DNA of 6,389 bases, from positions 1 to 6,389 of the forward strand of contig CALFOA010000464.1 of the NCBI GenBank assembly GCA_937919795.1. Reading direction: 5' to 3'. Position numbers and translations under genes: made by a program. Source of the DNA: an uncultured Neisseria sp. (GTDB taxonomy: Bacteria; Pseudomonadota; Gammaproteobacteria; Burkholderiales; Neisseriaceae). The notes under the pieces are model-generated. The model was given only the letters and a program-made list of their open reading frames with translations, searched no databases and was not told where the DNA came from. Numbering within the stretch: the stretch's first letter is position 1; each line of letters begins with the position of its first letter. Positions 1-5,629 of the stretch are shown here, in pieces.

Positions 1-298
1 GGAAAAAGAATATCTGGTGCGGGTGCGCGGCAAATTGTCGGCCGAAGGCTTGCTGTTGCTCAACCACGGTTTAAGCCTAGACGGCGAAAAACTGCGCCCG
101 GCCAAAGTGGAATGGCAAAACGAAGACCAACTGCGCTTTATTCTGAAACAAGGCAAAAAACGCCAAATCCGCCGCATGTGCGAGCAGGTCGGTTTACGCG
201 TAGTCGGTCTCAAACGCATCCGCATGGGTAAGGTGAAACTCGGCCAGCTGCCGCCCGGCCAGTGGCGTTATTTGGAAAAAGACGAACGTTTTGTTTAA
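1..298 (+). CDS. RluF-like pseudouridine synthase, 3' end only
   Basis: This is the C-terminal part of a pseudouridine synthase of the RsuA/RluB/E/F family, which isomerises specific uridines in 23S rRNA (or a tRNA) to pseudouridine in the cytoplasm. The frame is open from base 2, starting with residues [12 protein letters not shown], and ends at TAA 296-298, so the real start lies to the left of the window. What remains is about 98 residues. It includes the strongly conserved block [14 protein letters not shown] followed by [10 protein letters not shown] and PPGQWRYL. The RQIRRMCE form resembles RluF more than RluB (typically REVRRLWE) or RsuA (QVKRM). The catalytic Asp motif (RLDxxTxG) and any S4 RNA-binding domain would lie outside the window, so the exact target cannot be read. 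A GTG at 17 is in frame but sits within the conserved domain and is not the start. The gene is not functionally linked to trpA downstream. Confidence 0.88.
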   Translation, partial: EKEYLVRVRGKLSAEGLLLLNHGLSLDGEKLRPAKVEWQNEDQLRFILKQGKKRQIRRMCEQVGLRVVGLKRIRMGKVKLGQLPPGQWRYLEKDERFV

Positions 299-450
299 TG
301 GGTGAGTAGCGGCGGATTACCCAATTGCAACAATATCCTTTACAATAGCGTGATAATCAGTTTTAGTTTCGCAGAAACCCGCATTGTCCATTTTCAGACA
401 GGCATCCCTATTGATCGCGGGCAGCCTTTTCAGATTTCAACAGAGTATCC
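299..450 (+). promoter_or_regulatory. Gap upstream of trpA with weak promoter candidates
   Basis: This 152-base gap holds no gene. A TACAAT box at 341-346 has a poor -35 candidate, TTACCC, at 317-322 (18-base spacer). A GATAAT at 352-357 lacks a well-spaced partner. Neither is convincing, but transcription of trpA presumably starts here, because the gene upstream is unrelated. A reverse-oriented DUS lies at 393-404. I see no Trp-rich leader peptide and no attenuator-like paired hairpins. A weak 7-bp stem at 299-305/317-323 lacks a T-tract, so there is no clear terminator for the upstream gene. Confidence 0.3.
393..404 (-). repeat. DNA uptake sequence, exact, unpaired
   Basis: TTCAGACAGGCA is the exact reverse complement of TGCCTGTCTGAA, the wadDUS dialect. 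In Neisseria the minor pilin ComP binds such sequences and so favours uptake of related DNA. Unlike the three hairpin pairs in this window, this copy has no inverted partner nearby. It lies in the likely leader or promoter region of trpA, 46 bases before its start codon. Confidence 0.85.
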
Positions 451-1236
451 ATGAGCAGAATTCAAACCACCTTTTCCCGTTTAAATGGCCAAAAAGCCCT
501 GATTCCCTATATTACCGTCGGCGATCCCGATACCGAAACCACGCTGGCGCTGATGAAGAGCTTGGTGACCAACGGCGCCGATATCTTGGAATTGGGCGTG
601 CCGTTTTCCGATCCGATGGCGGATGGTCCAACCATTCAGCGTGCCGCCGAGCGGGCGTTGGCGAACAAAGTTTCGCTGAAAGACGTACTCGCTGTGGTGG
701 CCGCATTCCGCCAAACCGATCAAGAAACGCCGGTGGTGTTGATGGGCTATCTCAATCCGGTGCACAAAATGGGCTATGCCGAGTTCGCCCGCGCCGCTGC
801 CGAAGCAGGAGTAGACGGTGTACTCACGGTAGACAGCCCGGTGGAAACCATCGCGCCGTTACAGCGTGAATTGCAGGCCAACGGCATGGATGCGATTTTT
901 CTGGTGGCGCCGACCACCAGCGAAGCGCGGATGCAAGAAATCGGCAAGCTCGCCAGCGGTTTTGTTTATTATGTTTCCCTCAAAGGCGTAACCGGTTCCG
1001 CCCGCTTGGATACCGACGAAGTAGCCGCCAAAATCGCCGTATTGCGCCGCCATATTTCGCTACCGATCGGCGTAGGCTTCGGCATTTCCGATGCGGAAAG
1101 CGCGGCCAAAATCGGCGCGGTGGCTGATGCGGTGATTGTCGGTAGCCGCATTGTCAAAGAGATTGAAGATAACCGCGGGCGCGAAGCCGAAGCGGTTGGC
1201 GCATTGGCGAAAACCTTGAAACAGGCCATCTCCTGA
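451..1236 (+). CDS. trpA: Tryptophan synthase alpha subunit
   Basis: TrpA cleaves indole-3-glycerol phosphate to indole and glyceraldehyde-3-phosphate. Indole then passes through a tunnel to TrpB in the alpha2-beta2 complex, the last step of cytoplasmic tryptophan synthesis. The protein has 261 residues, close to the usual 260-270, with a complete TIM-barrel pattern. The catalytic Glu is at residue 47 in [12 protein letters not shown] and the catalytic Asp at 58 in MADGPTIQ (equivalent to Glu49 and Asp60 of the Salmonella enzyme). Further landmarks are LMGYLNP (97-103), VDSPVE (127-132), APTTSEAR (153-160), the loop KGVTG (178-182), and the phosphate-binding VGFGIS and VGS segments near the C-terminus. 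The ATG at 451 fits the family N-terminus; a weak AGAG lies 5 bases upstream. trpB is not in the window, so the subunit partner is encoded elsewhere. accD follows after 118 bases with no terminator between, so some cotranscription is likely. Confidence 0.97.
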   Translation: MSRIQTTFSRLNGQKALIPYITVGDPDTETTLALMKSLVTNGADILELGVPFSDPMADGPTIQRAAERALANKVSLKDVLAVVAAFRQTDQETPVVLMGYLNPVHKMGYAEFARAAAEAGVDGVLTVDSPVETIAPLQRELQANGMDAIFLVAPTTSEARMQEIGKLASGFVYYVSLKGVTGSARLDTDEVAAKIAVLRRHISLPIGVGFGISDAESAAKIGAVADAVIVGSRIVKEIEDNRGREAEAVGALAKTLKQAIS

Positions 1237-1261
1237 TTGCATGTTTCCAAATAAACTAAGC

Positions 1262-1291
1262 TTGCGTTCAGACAGGAGTATGACTTACTAT
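1262..1291 (+). promoter_or_regulatory. Candidate promoter for accD
   Basis: TTGCGT at 1262-1267 and TACTAT at 1286-1291 are separated by 18 bases and lie about 65 bases upstream of the accD start. Each box matches four of six consensus bases, so this is only suggestive. An internal promoter here would let accD, which is essential for fatty acid synthesis, be expressed independently of trpA. Confidence 0.3.
1267..1278 (-). repeat. Degenerate DNA uptake sequence (10 of 12)
   Basis: TTCAGACAGGAG differs from the reverse-complement wadDUS TTCAGACAGGCA only in its last two bases. The inner CTGTCTGAA core (read on the minus strand) is intact. It sits alone in the trpA-accD gap and overlaps the candidate accD promoter. 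It may be a decayed uptake site or a chance match. Confidence 0.45.
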
Positions 1292-1354
1292 CTGCACGCT
1301 AACCAATAGGGTCTCTGTGGATACCCAAAAAGCATACCAACATAGGAGCAAACC

Positions 1355-2239
1355 ATGAGCTGGTTGGATAAAATTTTACCGCCGAAAATCAAACGTGAAG
1401 ACAAAAACGCCTCTGTGGTGCCGGAAGGCCTGTGGAGCAAATGCCCGTCTTGTTCGGCCACTTTGTATGCCACTGATTTGGCGGGCAACCATAATGTTTG
1501 CCCCAAATGCAGTCACCACAACGCGATGACCGCGCGCGAGCGGATCAATTTGTTGCTGGACGAAAACGGCCGCGACGAAATCGGTGCCCACGTTAAACCC
1601 ACTGATATTCTGAAATTTAAAGACAGCAAAAAATACCCCGACCGCCTCACCGCGGCGCGCAAAGCCACCGGCGAAGACGATGCCTTGGTGGTGATGAAGG
1701 GCACCATGAACGGCTTGCCGGTGGTGGTGGCCGCATTTGAATTCCGCTTTATCGGCGGCTCGATGGGCTCGGTGGTCGGCGAGCGTTTCGTTGAAGGTGT
1801 ACGCCGCGCGGTGGCCGACGGCTGCTCGTTTATCTGCGTGGCTGCTTCCGGCGGTGCGCGTATGCAGGAAGGTTTGAACTCTTTGATGCAGATGACCAAA
1901 ACCAGCGCTTCGCTGCATCTGTTGAGTGAAAAAGGCCTGCCGTTTATTTCGGTATTGACCGACCCGACCATGGGCGGCGTATCGGCCAGCTTCGCCTTTT
2001 TGGGCGACATCGTGGTGGCCGAGCCGAACGCCTTAATCGGTTTCGCCGGCCCGCGCGTGATTGAGCAGACCGTGCGGGAAGTATTGCCGGAAGGCTTCCA
2101 ACGTGCTGAATTCCTGCTGGAAAAAGGTGCGATCGACCAAATCATCGACCGTCGTATGATGAAAGACCAGTTGTCTGAACTGATTACGCTGTTGCGCCGT
2201 CAAGATTCGGTGAGCAGCGAAGAAGCGAGCGTTGCTTAA
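1355..2239 (+). CDS. accD: Acetyl-CoA carboxylase carboxyltransferase subunit beta
   Basis: AccD pairs with AccA to form the carboxyltransferase that moves CO2 from carboxybiotin (on AccB) to acetyl-CoA, giving malonyl-CoA, the committed step of fatty acid synthesis in the cytoplasm. The protein has 294 residues, close to the usual 280-300. The N-terminus has the typical [13 protein letters not shown] start. A four-Cys zinc finger follows, with Cys30, Cys33, Cys49 and Cys52 (C-x2-C-x15-C-x2-C). The crotonase-like catalytic domain shows [12 protein letters not shown] (134-145), SGGARMQEG (165-173) and [11 protein letters not shown] (204-214), segments that form the CoA pocket and oxyanion holes. 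The start is well supported by TAGGAG at 1343-1348, six bases from the ATG. It follows trpA in the same direction, a linkage common in beta- and gammaproteobacteria. The usual downstream folC is absent, and a strong terminator follows the stop codon instead. Confidence 0.97.
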   Translation: MSWLDKILPPKIKREDKNASVVPEGLWSKCPSCSATLYATDLAGNHNVCPKCSHHNAMTARERINLLLDENGRDEIGAHVKPTDILKFKDSKKYPDRLTAARKATGEDDALVVMKGTMNGLPVVVAAFEFRFIGGSMGSVVGERFVEGVRRAVADGCSFICVAASGGARMQEGLNSLMQMTKTSASLHLLSEKGLPFISVLTDPTMGGVSASFAFLGDIVVAEPNALIGFAGPRVIEQTVREVLPEGFQRAEFLLEKGAIDQIIDRRMMKDQLSELITLLRRQDSVSSEEASVA

Positions 2240-2261
2240 CAGCAATACTTTACGCTGAAAA

Positions 2262-2273
2262 TGCCTGTCTGAA
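2262..2273 (+). repeat. DNA uptake sequence, exact (left arm, accD terminator)
   Basis: This is an exact TGCCTGTCTGAA (wadDUS). It forms the core of the left arm of the accD terminator and pairs with the reverse copy at 2303-2314. Confidence 0.92.
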
Positions 2274-2302
2274 ACCCTTGGATGCAGATGATGCTACAGG
2301 GT

Positions 2303-2314
2303 TTCAGACAGGCA
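2303..2314 (-). repeat. DNA uptake sequence, exact (right arm, accD terminator)
   Basis: This is an exact reverse-complement wadDUS, TTCAGACAGGCA, forming the right arm of the accD terminator just before the T-tract. Confidence 0.92.
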
Positions 2315-2349
2315 TTTTTTTAGTGTCTTGATATGCTGATTGATTAAAA

Positions 2350-2380
2350 TTGGCGTTTCACCATTGAGTTTTAGTATAAT
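2350..2380 (+). promoter_or_regulatory. Probable promoter of the UPF0303 gene
   Basis: A perfect TATAAT -10 box lies at 2375-2380. The best -35 candidate is TTGGCG at 2350-2355, four of six matches with a rather long 19-base spacer. It sits in an AT-rich stretch just after the accD terminator, where a new transcript must begin. This implies a leader of roughly 100 bases before the ATG at 2490. That leader contains only a small GCCG/CGGC hairpin (2439-2442/2450-2453, 7-base loop). I do not recognise a riboswitch. Confidence 0.5.
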
Positions 2381-2489
2381 TGCATAGATTCGGATGAATA
2401 AAAATAAATCTGAAGCGGGAATAGATAATCAGAAAAAAGCCGTTTATTTCGGCAATTAACACACTAACTTCAAACAGAAAGCAACCTTT

Positions 2490-2915
2490 ATGCACAAAAT
2501 CACCCTGACCGAATTCAGCAACCGTATCGCTTTGGAAATGGGTTTACGTATTATTGAACGGGCGCAGGAATGCAATCAGAAAATTGCGGTGGAAGTCAGC
2601 CGCCTGAATCACAGCGTTTTTCTGTATGTGGACGACTCGCTGCCTGCCGAAAAGCTGCACTGGCTCAAATGCAAAGCCAATCTCGCCCGCTTGTTTGAAC
2701 AAAGCTCGTTGCAATGTCGTTTGGATTGCGAAGCACGCGGCCAGACTTTGCAGCAGTGTTTTGGTTTGGAGAATGAGGAATATGCACTCAAAGGCGGTGC
2801 GATTCCAATTTTTGTTGATCAAGTCGGCTTGGTCGGTACGGTGGCGGTAAGCGGCATGGACGATGTGGAAGACCATCAGATGATTGTAGATGCACTGAGC
2901 GAGGTATTTGCTTGA
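2490..2915 (+). CDS. UPF0303 family protein (HbpS/GlcG-like, 'heme-degrading domain')
   Basis: This 141-residue protein fits the UPF0303 group within the HbpS/GlcG-like superfamily (Pfam PF03928). It is predicted cytoplasmic, with no signal peptide or membrane segment. Visible landmarks are FSNRIALEMGLRIIERA near the N-terminus (residues 9-25), the central HWLKCKANLARLF (57-69, family pattern W-x-x-x-K-x-N-x-x-x-x-F), KGGAIPI (101-107), VGTVAVSG (115-122) and EDHQMIVDAL (127-136). It is slightly shorter than many relatives (about 150-165 residues), mainly at the N-terminus. The ATG at 2490 is preceded by a weak AGAAAG about 8 bases away; I see no better upstream start. Some superfamily members bind haem, but the true role of UPF0303 proteins is unsettled, and no haem gene is nearby. 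It appears to be a single-gene unit with its own promoter and terminator. Confidence 0.85.
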   Translation: MHKITLTEFSNRIALEMGLRIIERAQECNQKIAVEVSRLNHSVFLYVDDSLPAEKLHWLKCKANLARLFEQSSLQCRLDCEARGQTLQQCFGLENEEYALKGGAIPIFVDQVGLVGTVAVSGMDDVEDHQMIVDALSEVFA

Positions 2916-2929
2916 ATTGAAAATAAAAA

Positions 2930-2941
2930 TGCCTGTCTGAA
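2930..2941 (+). repeat. DNA uptake sequence, exact (left arm, convergent terminator)
   Basis: This is an exact TGCCTGTCTGAA (wadDUS), 15 bases after the UPF0303 stop codon. It is paired with the reverse copy at 2954-2965. Confidence 0.92.
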
Positions 2942-2953
2942 AACCTAAAAAGT

Positions 2954-2965
2954 TTCAGACAGGCA
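2954..2965 (-). repeat. DNA uptake sequence, exact (right arm, convergent terminator)
   Basis: This is an exact reverse-complement wadDUS, TTCAGACAGGCA. It is the right arm of the convergent terminator, 16 bases beyond the antiporter stop codon on the minus strand. Confidence 0.92.
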
Positions 2966-2980
2966 TTTTTTTCGGCTTGC

Positions 2981-4411
2981 TTAAGCCGATAAACTTTCCA
3001 CCAGTTTCATCACGGCGGGCACAGCCAATACCGCCAATACCAGCAACACGATTTTTTCATAGCCGGTAAATTTCCAGCTGCCGTGGTGGCGGTATTGCGA
3101 GTAAAGAAACAGCAATACGCCGGGTAAATAAAGCAGCACGGAGAACAACAAGTATTCGGTACCGGCGGCATAGACAATCCACATTGCATAAGCGGTCGCC
3201 AGAATGCCGATGATTTTATATTTCGCCGCCAGTTTTTGAGTGAACGAAAGTTTCACTAAATAAGCGCCGATTAAGAAATATGGAATCAGAATCATCGAAG
3301 TGGAAATCATCAGCAGCGTGGTATAGCTGTTGCCGGTGAGCCAAACCAAAAACAGGCACAATTGCACGGTAAGGGTGGTGAACAGCAGCGAGCCGTGCGG
3401 CACTTCGTTTTTATTCAGGCGGATGAAAGAAGCCGGGAAGGCGCCGTTTTTTGCGCCCAAATGCGGGATTTCGGTGGCATACAAAGTCCAGCTCAAATAG
3501 GAAGCAAGCACCGAAACAATCAGACAGCAGCTGATGAGCACCTTCCCCCAATGGCCGACCATGTGCGAAAGCACGCCCGCCATCGAAGGGTTGGACATCG
3601 CGGCGATATCGGCACGCGGCAGCACACCTTGCGCCAGTACGGTAATCGCTACATACAGCGTGAGCGCAATCAATACACCGATAACGGTGGCTTTGCCGAT
3701 GTCGCCACGGCGGCGGGCGTGTTTCGACAACACCGCGGCGCCTTCGATGCCGGTGAACACCCACAGCGTAATCAGCATGGTGTTTTTCACTTGATCCATG
3801 ATGCTGCTCTCGGCATCGGCGGCTTCGCTGATGCCCGCGCCAGCCCAGTCGGCCATAAATACATCGGCCTGAAAGAAATAGGCGGCCAGCCCGATAAACA
3901 GCACCAGCGGAAACAGTTTCACGCAGGTTGCCACCAGATTCACCCCCGCCGCCTGTTTGATACCGCTGGCCACCAGCCAGTGAATCAGCCAGGCCACTGC
4001 CGAGGCGCCGATAAAGGAATATAAGGTGTTGCCTTGCCCAAACAAAACGCGGTCTGGCGTATCGGTAAACGTGCCGATCGCTTCAAACGCCACCACCAGA
4101 TAGCCTACGATGCCGACGGTGGTACACAACCAATAGCCCCAGGCCGAGAAGAAACCCATCAAATCGCCGAAACCGTCGCGCGAGTAGGTGTAAATGCCGC
4201 CGTCTAGGTCGGGGCGCAACTTGGATAAGCTGGCAAACGATAAGCCGAGAAAGATAATACCGATGCCGGTAATCAACCAGCCGATTAATAAAGCTTGCGA
4301 ACCGGCGACTGCGGCCATATTCTGCGGCAGGCTGAAAATACCGGAGCCGATCATCGAGCTGATCACCAAGGCGGTGAGCGCGACCAAGCCGATTTGGGAA
4401 CGGGAAGACAT
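2981..4411 (-). CDS. Basic amino acid antiporter, APC superfamily (ArcD/APA type)
   Basis: This is an inner-membrane transporter of 476 residues, typical for the basic amino acid/polyamine antiporter (APA) family that includes arginine/ornithine antiporters. About 12 hydrophobic segments span its length. The N-terminal TM1 holds MIGSGIFSLPQNMA, where GSG (22-24) is the unwound substrate-carboxylate site known in AdiC and relatives. LDGGIYTYSRDGFG and the following FFSAWGYWL match the TM3 entry pattern. LWVFTGIEGAAVLSKHARRRGDIG matches the conserved TM6 and the charged loop after it. The exact substrate cannot be read from sequence; arginine/ornithine or lysine exchange is a family-level inference. 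No arcA, arcB or decarboxylase gene is adjacent. The ATG (4409-4411) is preceded by AGAGAG 11 bases away, slightly distant. Codon use and GC (about 57% in one counted 60-base line) match the bulk of the window. Confidence 0.88.
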   Translation of the reverse strand: MSSRSQIGLVALTALVISSMIGSGIFSLPQNMAAVAGSQALLIGWLITGIGIIFLGLSFASLSKLRPDLDGGIYTYSRDGFGDLMGFFSAWGYWLCTTVGIVGYLVVAFEAIGTFTDTPDRVLFGQGNTLYSFIGASAVAWLIHWLVASGIKQAAGVNLVATCVKLFPLVLFIGLAAYFFQADVFMADWAGAGISEAADAESSIMDQVKNTMLITLWVFTGIEGAAVLSKHARRRGDIGKATVIGVLIALTLYVAITVLAQGVLPRADIAAMSNPSMAGVLSHMVGHWGKVLISCCLIVSVLASYLSWTLYATEIPHLGAKNGAFPASFIRLNKNEVPHGSLLFTTLTVQLCLFLVWLTGNSYTTLLMISTSMILIPYFLIGAYLVKLSFTQKLAAKYKIIGILATAYAMWIVYAAGTEYLLFSVLLYLPGVLLFLYSQYRHHGSWKFTGYEKIVLLVLAVLAVPAVMKLVESLSA

Positions 4412-4444
4412 GGGAATGTAAACTCTCTGTTAGAAAAAGTTAGA

Positions 4445-4473
4445 ATTCTACCATTATGATAAAAGCCTGTCTG
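4445..4473 (-). promoter_or_regulatory. Candidate antiporter promoter overlapping the DUS hairpin
   Basis: Read on the minus strand, a TAGAAT -10 box (4445-4450, five of six) is preceded after exactly 17 bases by CAGACA (4468-4473, four of six). The -35 box is thus part of the DUS within the hairpin at 4460-4498. The -10 lies about 33 bases upstream of the antiporter ATG, a sensible distance. The overlap with the hairpin is odd but the geometry is good. Confidence 0.42.
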
Positions 4474-4475
4474 AA
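4464..4475 (+). repeat. DNA uptake sequence, 11 of 12 (left arm)
   Basis: AGCCTGTCTGAA differs from wadDUS only at the first base (A for T). It pairs with the reverse copy at 4483-4494, which carries the matching change. Confidence 0.8.
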
Positions 4476-4482
4476 AGAAAAT

Positions 4483-4494
4483 TTCAGACAGGCT
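4483..4494 (-). repeat. DNA uptake sequence, 11 of 12 (right arm)
   Basis: TTCAGACAGGCT is a reverse wadDUS with only the last base changed (T for A), complementary to the change in the other arm. Confidence 0.8.
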
Positions 4495-4548
4495 TTTACT
4501 AAGTTGTTTATATGGGTTGCGCCATACTCATGTTTGCCGGTTCAAAAA

Positions 4549-5514
4549 TTATCCAACACTTCGTCTCAGCGAATACGGCATCTTTTTGCCATACCCCACA
4601 CGGATGAGAATGGTAGGATATTCACCGATAATGCCCAATTGTTGCGCCATTTTCTTTGAAAGCTCCTGTATTTCATTGGGCGGATTCATATAAGCATGTG
4701 AAATGCCCATTTCGGTGGTTTTGAGCAGGGTACGTTCTAATGTTCGGCCCAAGTTTACCCATTGCTCAAGCGTGTTGTTTTGGGTGGTAAACAGGATAAA
4801 GTGAGAAGAGCTGGCTATGTTTTTTCTATCTCTTTTATTTTGAGATTGCTCATTGAGGGTTTGGGAAATAATAAATTTTGCGATAAAGCGGGGTAAGTTG
4901 GGCGCACCAAATACGGCATAGCTCAATCCGTCTCGTGTGGCGTCTTGATGTTTCTTGTTATAACGCATCCATTGCTGCAATTCTGCTTTGAATTTTTTAT
5001 CCTGCATCTGTCTGCGGTTGCCTTCATCAATCAGTTCTGCAACACGATCAAATTCCGGAGTACCGTTTTTGAAAAAGTAAACTTTAACGCCGGGTTCCGG
5101 GTCACTTTGTTTCAATGATTCGATATGGCTGTCAGAAATCATCTTGCCGTTGTAAACACTTCGGTTTGTTTGTCTGGCAGAGAGTTGAGAAAACAAAGCA
5201 GAAGATGTGTTGCCATTCTGTTTGGCCAGTTGGATCTGAATAACACAGTTTATCTCATCAATAGATACCGTTGCTTGATACCCCTTATGCGATGCCGCAA
5301 TACAGAGGTTTTCTGCCGCACAGCCGAGGCTGACGAATAATTCCCGATTATCTGGATCGACTACCGGCAACGATTTTGTGAAATCAGGATAAATATCAAT
5401 ACTATTTTGGTTGAGTTTAAATTTCCAAGGCTGGGTGTTATGCCCCGAAGGCGCTTTGGCAGCCTGCTCAATCATAAACAGATAATCGGCTTCTGATAGG
5501 GAAGTATTATTCAT
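4549..5514 (-). CDS. Nitroreductase-like flavoprotein, Acg type
   Basis: This 321-residue protein resembles the Acg-type branch of the nitroreductase (FMN-dependent NAD(P)H oxidoreductase) superfamily. Landmarks are AKAPSGHNTQPWKF (19-32), a flavin-site motif; DPDNRELFVSLGCAAENLCIAA (53-74), matching the D-x-x-R-E-L-x-x-S-x-G pattern; the ARQTNRSVYNG segment mid-protein; and the C-terminal ILIRVGYGKKMPYSLRR, the R-x-G...P-x-S-x-R-R ending common in this group. At 321 residues it is longer than a classic single nitroreductase domain (about 200), as expected for Acg-like proteins with two degenerate halves. Some Acg proteins bind FMN without measurable reductase activity, so catalysis is not assured. 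No signal peptide is seen. Base composition is near 40% GC in three counted lines, against about 57% in the neighbouring antiporter gene, which suggests later acquisition. The ATG (5512-5514) has AGAG 9 bases upstream. Confidence 0.8.
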   Translation of the reverse strand: MNNTSLSEADYLFMIEQAAKAPSGHNTQPWKFKLNQNSIDIYPDFTKSLPVVDPDNRELFVSLGCAAENLCIAASHKGYQATVSIDEINCVIQIQLAKQNGNTSSALFSQLSARQTNRSVYNGKMISDSHIESLKQSDPEPGVKVYFFKNGTPEFDRVAELIDEGNRRQMQDKKFKAELQQWMRYNKKHQDATRDGLSYAVFGAPNLPRFIAKFIISQTLNEQSQNKRDRKNIASSSHFILFTTQNNTLEQWVNLGRTLERTLLKTTEMGISHAYMNPPNEIQELSKKMAQQLGIIGEYPTILIRVGYGKKMPYSLRRSVG

Positions 5515-5629
5515 ATCTAATGGCTCTGAGGTACTTGTACTAAATTTGAGTATGGCGTTGATTTTTCGAAAGACAGAAAGCGTTTTGAAAAGTGCCGTGC
5601 TTGCTTAATCGAATAATCCATCAAGCCGC
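5515..5629 (-). other. Gap between methyltransferase and nitroreductase-like genes
   Basis: This 115-base AT-rich gap contains no gene, no DUS and no clear terminator for the methyltransferase gene. The only hairpin, a 7-bp stem with one G-T pair at 5603-5626, has a 10-base loop and no T-tract after it. No promoter with two good boxes is seen either. Readthrough from the upstream gene into the nitroreductase-like gene is therefore possible. Confidence 0.4.

Larger units (their letters stand above)
2258..2321 (+). terminator. Intrinsic terminator after accD, built from an inverted DUS pair
   Basis: The arms at 2258-2278 and 2298-2318 form a perfect 21-bp stem around a 19-base loop. Each arm carries a full wadDUS, at 2262-2273 (plus) and 2303-2314 (minus), extended by four or five further pairs on each side. 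Seven Ts run from 2315 to 2321 on the plus strand. The position 18 bases after the accD stop codon fits transcription termination. Inverted DUS pairs acting as terminators are well known in Neisseria. Confidence 0.93.
2925..2972 (+). terminator. Bidirectional terminator between convergent genes, inverted DUS pair
   Basis: The arms at 2925-2942 and 2953-2970 form a perfect 18-bp stem with a 10-base loop, and each contains an exact wadDUS. On the plus strand the stem is followed by a seven-T run (2966-2972). On the minus strand the run of As at 2925-2929 reads as Ts, continued by TATTTT-type sequence. It lies between the UPF0303 stop codon (2915) and the stop codon of the minus-strand antiporter gene (2981), so one hairpin can end both converging transcripts. 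Confidence 0.93.
4460..4498 (-). terminator. DUS-pair hairpin, probable terminator of the nitroreductase-like gene
   Basis: The arms at 4460-4476 and 4482-4498 form a perfect 17-bp stem around a 5-base loop (GAAAA on the plus strand). Each arm contains a DUS with 11 of 12 matches. It lies about 50 bases after the stop codon of the minus-strand gene ending at 4549. Its T-tract is short (TTTTA, partly inside the stem), so termination may be weaker than at the other two hairpins. Some readthrough into the antiporter gene is possible. Confidence 0.75.

Noticed and set aside
299..323. Stem at 299-305/317-323 as a terminator for the pseudouridine synthase gene
   Set aside because: It has only 7 pairs including a G-T, an 11-base loop and no following T-tract.
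384..869. Open frame of 161 codons overlapping the start of trpA on the plus strand
   Set aside because: It runs out of frame through trpA, is Arg-rich in a way typical of shifted GC-rich coding sequence, and matches no family I know.
1280..1309. Nine-codon mini-ORF (MTYYLHANQ) in the trpA-accD gap after AGGAG
   Set aside because: The AGGAG is only one base from the ATG, too close for good initiation. The peptide is very short and has no Trp, so a leader peptide is not supported.
1376..2145. Two long minus-strand open frames inside accD
   Set aside because: They lie wholly within a certain accD gene and show no recognisable domains or ribosome binding sites.
3362..4024. Open frame of 220 codons on the plus strand, antisense to the antiporter gene
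   Set aside because: It is a long antisense frame produced by the codon bias of the real gene. Its composition (rich in His, Gln, Arg and Gly) is not that of a plausible protein.
4456..4659. Plus-strand open frame of 67 codons through the DUS hairpin
   Set aside because: It starts at the hairpin and runs antisense into the nitroreductase-like gene, with no ribosome binding site and no family match.
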